Below, one piece after another: positions 61,650 through 64,000 of a stretch of DNA of 64,000 nucleotides. Numbering within the stretch: position 1 is the first letter of the stretch; every line of letters starts with the position of its first letter. The notes below the pieces were generated by a model. It did not search any database. It was not told the origin of the DNA and saw nothing but the letters and a program-made list of their open reading frames with translations. This stretch comes from Pedobacter sp. Bi126 (GTDB lineage: Bacteria; Bacteroidota; Bacteroidia; Sphingobacteriales; Sphingobacteriaceae): the NCBI RefSeq assembly GCF_918698245.1, contig NZ_CAKKMS010000006.1:124001-188000 (forward strand), read 5' to 3'. Both the position numbers and the translations under genes were made by a program.

Positions 61650-61653
61650 CGGC

Positions 61654-61995
61654 ATGTCGTCTAAATATAAGATTTTATACTTTTTCCAAAATTCTGATAC
61701 TGCTATTCTAGAAATTCAACGTCTTGGTCTGCCCGACAATGCAGATGCAGAAGCGACCTACCACTGGCTTTACTTTGATAAAATTACAGGCTCATTGATT
61801 AAATTATGGTTCAGGTCGATGGATTCTTCTACCGAAATTGAAGAACGTTATTTTGAGCAGGGTTATCTTAAATTCAATAAAACAGAGGCTACATATATTG
61901 AAAAACACAATTCTTCGCAACAAAAACTCAATAACATGGGCAATAGACCTATTGGAGATGAAATAAGTGCTTTATTAGAAAATTACCTGAAATAA
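61654..61995 (+). CDS. Small protein of unknown function
   Basis: 113 residues; begins MSSKYKILYFFQNSDTAI and contains YHWLYFDKITGSLIKLWFR and ERYFEQGYLKFNKTE. No signal peptide or membrane helix. Not recognised. Preceded by a strong-looking promoter and convergent with the next gene (7 bp between stops). Confidence 0.65.
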   Translation: MSSKYKILYFFQNSDTAILEIQRLGLPDNADAEATYHWLYFDKITGSLIKLWFRSMDSSTEIEERYFEQGYLKFNKTEATYIEKHNSSQQKLNNMGNRPIGDEISALLENYLK

Positions 61996-62002
61996 TTAGG
62001 AT

Positions 62003-62605
62003 TTAGGCCACTTCTGGCAGTTCTGATTCTAAACCTACTTTACTTAAAGGATAACGAGAGGCGTGGAAATCTTGTAGCGACTTACAAAAACCAGGATACC
62101 ATTCTTGTTTTTGCATACTTTCTAAAAGTTGTGCACAGGAGAGCACATCCGCATCAGCCTGATGCAGCGCATGGGCAACAAAATTAACCACATCCCAAAT
62201 GCCTTCCATCATAAAAAACCTAAATGTAGATAGGATTGCAGACCACTGTACTTTTTTGGCTTGTAGCAAAAAGAACCGTGAAACAGGACTACATAAACGT
62301 TTAAAGGCCATATAATCCTCTTCAGCACCTGATAAGTTTAAAAGGCCATCCTTATAAGGGAGATTTACAATTTCTGCAGCAATTTTATCACGGCCATGGA
62401 AATAAACACTTCCTGCACAGATGGAAGATATCGATATCAGGGATAAATGATCGTAAATTTCGGGATGCATTTTCAACTTTCCATTCCGTACAAATACCAG
62501 TCCGCCCTTTTTAGTTGCTCCAACCTTTGTATTCATGGCCGATAAACTTAAGAGCTCAAATTCGCCCGCAAAGTTAAGTGCTGTTACAAACTGTGCTGCA
62601 GCCAT
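62003..62605 (-). CDS. Unknown cytoplasmic protein
   Basis: About 200 residues from ATG 62605. A longer frame from a TTG at 62674 overlaps a TATTTTTG promoter element (minus strand 62672-62679), so the ATG is preferred. Segments: ALNFAGEFELLSLSAM, HPEIYDHLSLISISSICAGSVYF, LCSPVSRFFLLQAKKVQW and MMEGIWDVVNFVAHALHQADADV. No known domain recognised and no signal peptide. Conserved-looking composition supports a real protein. Confidence 0.65.
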   Translation of the reverse strand: MAAAQFVTALNFAGEFELLSLSAMNTKVGATKKGGLVFVRNGKLKMHPEIYDHLSLISISSICAGSVYFHGRDKIAAEIVNLPYKDGLLNLSGAEEDYMAFKRLCSPVSRFFLLQAKKVQWSAILSTFRFFMMEGIWDVVNFVAHALHQADADVLSCAQLLESMQKQEWYPGFCKSLQDFHASRYPLSKVGLESELPEVA

Positions 62606-62919
62606 AAAAGTACCCCGATCAAGAGGTTTGTTGTTTATAACAGGTTCCTGAATTGAAAAAATAGAAAGTTGCAAAAATATTTAATTTGTTTGGTTCCGGC
62701 CGACAAGATCGACATTAGCAAAAATAAAAATCCAATTCAGAAAACAGCTATAGCGATAACGTCTAAAGCAGCTCAGATCGGTAATCAGCTAGAAATGAGC
62801 AGGAAATTTTTTCAACCTTTTTGTTCAGTAAATGATGTACCCGGTTTCGATGGCGTAATAAAATATAAGGACAAAAAAAAGCAGGACTAAATCCTGCTCA
62901 AAATCTTTTGGGGAAAGAA
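62606..62919. other. 314-bp intergenic region
   Basis: Holds the -7 element TATTTTTG (minus strand 62672-62679) for the 62003 gene and the terminator of the cold-shock gene (62873-62897). A plus-strand frame at 62669-62890 starts at a TTG and ends in the terminator; it looks non-coding. Confidence 0.5.
62873..62897 (-). terminator. Intrinsic terminator of the cold-shock gene
   Basis: Minus strand: GCAGGATTTAGTCCTGC forms a stem-loop (GCAGGA/TCCTGC), followed by TTTTTTTT. It lies 22 bp past the stop of the cold-shock gene. Confidence 0.9.
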
Positions 62920-63108
62920 TTAAACAACTCTTACTTTCACTGCATTAAGGCCTTTTTTGCCTTCTTGAACTTCGTATTCAACTGTATCATTCTCTCTGAT
63001 TTCGTCAATCAGGCCTGATGCATGCACAAAAATCTCAGATCCGCTCTCTTCTTTAATAAAGCCAAAGCCTTTTTCTGAGTTAAAAAATTTTACTGTTCCG
63101 TTTTTCAT
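62920..63108 (-). CDS. Cold-shock domain protein, CspA type
   Basis: 62 residues from ATG 63108. MKNGTVKFFNSEKGFGFI with RNP1 (KGFGFI) and EIFVHASGL (RNP2-like FVH) are the CSD hallmarks; the end is NAVKVRVV. An RNA chaperone. The longer upstream frame is only a leader translated from a TTG. A promoter at 63136-63143 gives a short leader. Terminator at 62873-62897. Confidence 0.96.
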   Translation of the reverse strand: MKNGTVKFFNSEKGFGFIKEESGSEIFVHASGLIDEIRENDTVEYEVQEGKKGLNAVKVRVV

Positions 63109-63135
63109 TATACTGGATGTTTTTAAATTAAAAAC

Positions 63136-63165
63136 CAAAAATAGGATTAAAACCCAAAAACCAAA
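63136..63165 (-). promoter_or_regulatory. Promoter of the cold-shock gene
   Basis: Minus strand: TATTTTTG (63136-63143) with an upstream TTTG about 18 bp away (ending near 63162) matches the Bacteroidetes -7/-33 pattern. The leader would be about 25 nt. Confidence 0.5.
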
Positions 63166-63272
63166 ATTACTGGCAAACAAAATTGCTAATTGTGCACAAA
63201 AAGATTTACAACTGTAAAGATTACGGCTGCCATTTTACAGTCTGAGGTATTAACCACGAGTGTTTACGGGCA

Positions 63273-63563
63273 TTAAAAAGATTTTCCTTGTGTAATGGAA
63301 GAATACCAATTAATAGGATGCGACCTTAAGTTCATGCCATCACTCTCAATATGATACAAGATAATGGGCATACTGAAATCGACAAAACGTTCTACCTGTC
63401 TGGAAAGTTTACCGAGAAAATCCATGCTCGATATGCCTTCCTTTAAATGAACATAAATTACACTGCCTGTTTTAAACTCAAAGCGTTCTACCACTCCTGG
63501 CCACTCTGCTTTTATCCTGGTGAGGAAAGCTTTGATTTTGGTTTCTTCTTTTAGATTTTCCAT
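63273..63563 (-). CDS. Small protein of unknown function
   Basis: 96 residues: MENLKEETKIKAFLTRIKAEWPGVVERFEFKTGSVIYVHLKEG..., later VDFSMPIILYHIESDGMNLRSH. Alpha-beta composition, no signal peptide, no recognised domain. It lies 164 bp upstream of the cold-shock gene on the same strand but has a separate leader, so cotranscription is uncertain. Confidence 0.6.
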   Translation of the reverse strand: MENLKEETKIKAFLTRIKAEWPGVVERFEFKTGSVIYVHLKEGISSMDFLGKLSRQVERFVDFSMPIILYHIESDGMNLRSHPINWYSSITQGKSF

Positions 63564-63930
63564 AAGCTTATCAGGTTTTTTAATATATGCTAATTTAAAA
63601 AATTATTCCAAATAAGATTAATTGTAACAGGACCTATACAATTATAGATGTAATTACTGTTGAGGCTAAATGCAATGAAGAATCTTTAATTAATTGCTAA
63701 ATTCTCCTCCCCTTTATCGTCATTCCCCTGCAGACGGAAACCTAATACTACTTACCAACCAAACACCTTGTCAAAGCATTAAGATCCCCAATCAAGTTGG
63801 AATGACAATATATTCTCCTAATTCGTCATTCCCGCGCAGGCGGGAATCTTAATGCCACTCACCAACCTTGTCAAAGCATTAAGATTCCCAGTCCGGCTGG
63901 GAATGACGCCACCAATTAACTACTGATTAC
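63564..63930. repeat. Intergenic region with two tandem GTCATTCCC elements
   Basis: 63718-63807 and 63824-63908 are two copies (90 and 85 bp, about 70-80 percent alike by eye) of the element also found at 908-1025. Each opens CGTCATTCCC and closes GGAATGAC, and both share CCTTGTCAAAGCATTAAGAT. They stand as direct repeats separated by 16 bp. The first 150 bp of the gap hold nothing recognised. Confidence 0.7.
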
Positions 63931-64000
63931 TTAGCCGAAACGATTTCTATATTTCCATTTTCTAGTCCTTTACCTTTAACATTTAATTGTATCGTCCCAC
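63931..64000 (-). CDS. C-terminal end of a protein cut by the window edge
   Basis: Minus strand reading ends TIQLNVKGKGLENGNIEIVSAK then TAA at 63931-63933. Only about 22 residues are visible. The string resembles the last strands of a beta-sandwich domain, as found at the ends of beta-galactosidase-type and other exported glycoside hydrolases, but this is a weak guess. Confidence 0.45.

Larger units (their letters stand above)
61035..61653. other. 619-bp intergenic region with repeat copy B
   Basis: Between moaC-mogA and the next gene. It holds 61099-61533, the long dispersed repeat, and a promoter at 61620-61649. A short minus-strand frame (61273-61491) lies wholly inside the repeat and is not accepted as a gene. 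Confidence 0.6.

Noticed and set aside
62669..62890. Plus-strand reading frame of 73 codons
   Set aside because: It starts at a TTG, ends in the terminator of the cold-shock gene and overlaps the promoter of the 62003 gene; composition is not protein-like.
63700..63910. Regular repeats that might be a CRISPR array
   Set aside because: Only two units, each near 90 bp with internal palindromes and no short uniform spacers; there are no cas genes. They match a third dispersed element at 908-1025.
1..64000. tRNA, rRNA, prophage or transposase genes
   Set aside because: No cloverleaf-like, ribosomal or integrase/transposase-like sequence was noticed on either strand. Repeats are present without their mover.

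Overview
The window is chromosomal DNA of a Bacteroidetes bacterium, most likely a Sphingobacteriaceae member such as Pedobacter. The basis is two SusC/SusD pairs, a hybrid two-component regulator with a beta-propeller sensor, CarboxypepD_reg-like TonB receptors, promoters of the TAnnTTTG type, low GC content and almost no Shine-Dalgarno sequences. The genus is an inference.

Layout. (1) 0-22.2 kb, all minus strand: a polysaccharide utilisation locus (PUL). In transcription order it holds a ROK kinase, a GH88-type unsaturated uronyl hydrolase, GH43, a small protein, GH97, an MFS sugar transporter, SusC, SusD, a hybrid two-component regulator, an ECF sigma factor, a second GH43 of unusual type, an alginate-lyase-superfamily lyase and a truncated beta-helix protein. 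Lyase plus GH88 points to a uronic-acid-containing glycan. (2) 22.2-25.7 kb: repeats, an SDR reductase, a Crp-type regulator, a YCII protein and a MarR-type regulator. (3) 25.8-32.6 kb, plus strand: TetR, TolC, HlyD, two ABC ATPases and two ABC-2 permeases, a complete drug-type exporter. (4) 32.8-41.7 kb: a second SusC/SusD pair, an AraC regulator and a secreted M60-type metalloprotease with an F5/8 C domain. (5) 41.9-46.9 kb: mixed single genes and a candidate small RNA. (6) 47.3-52.4 kb: an ECF sigma factor/zinc anti-sigma locus with a Met/Lys-rich exported protein, peroxiredoxin, DUF1223 protein, cytochrome b, Tat-exported molybdoenzyme, MsrB lipoprotein and TatA. (7) 53-61 kb: XdhC, a MobA/MocA-like protein and the molybdenum cofactor genes moaA, moeA, moaD, moeB, moaE and a moaC-mogA fusion, with a TauE-type permease. 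(8) 61-64 kb: small unknown genes, a cold-shock protein, repeats and the end of a truncated gene.

The most interesting system is region 6. Four promoters there carry the same bipartite motif, TGTAAGG, 15 bases, CGACTAA, with identical spacing. They precede the sigma factor gene, the DUF1223-cytochrome b-molybdoenzyme operon, the Met/Lys-rich protein and msrB. This reads as one autoregulated regulon for protecting and repairing envelope methionines. It resembles in logic the SigF/NrsF-MrpX-YedY1 hypochlorite defence described in Azospira, but with a soluble zinc anti-sigma factor, a different cytochrome b and an added MsrB lipoprotein. The neighbouring Tat component and cofactor genes would supply the molybdoenzyme.

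Intergenic DNA is rich in dispersed repeats: a 150-bp element with terminal inverted repeats (two intact copies and one interrupted), a repeat of about 400 bp (two copies), GTCATTCCC palindromic elements (three copies) and several isolated palindromes. No rRNA, tRNA, CRISPR array, transposase or prophage was seen.
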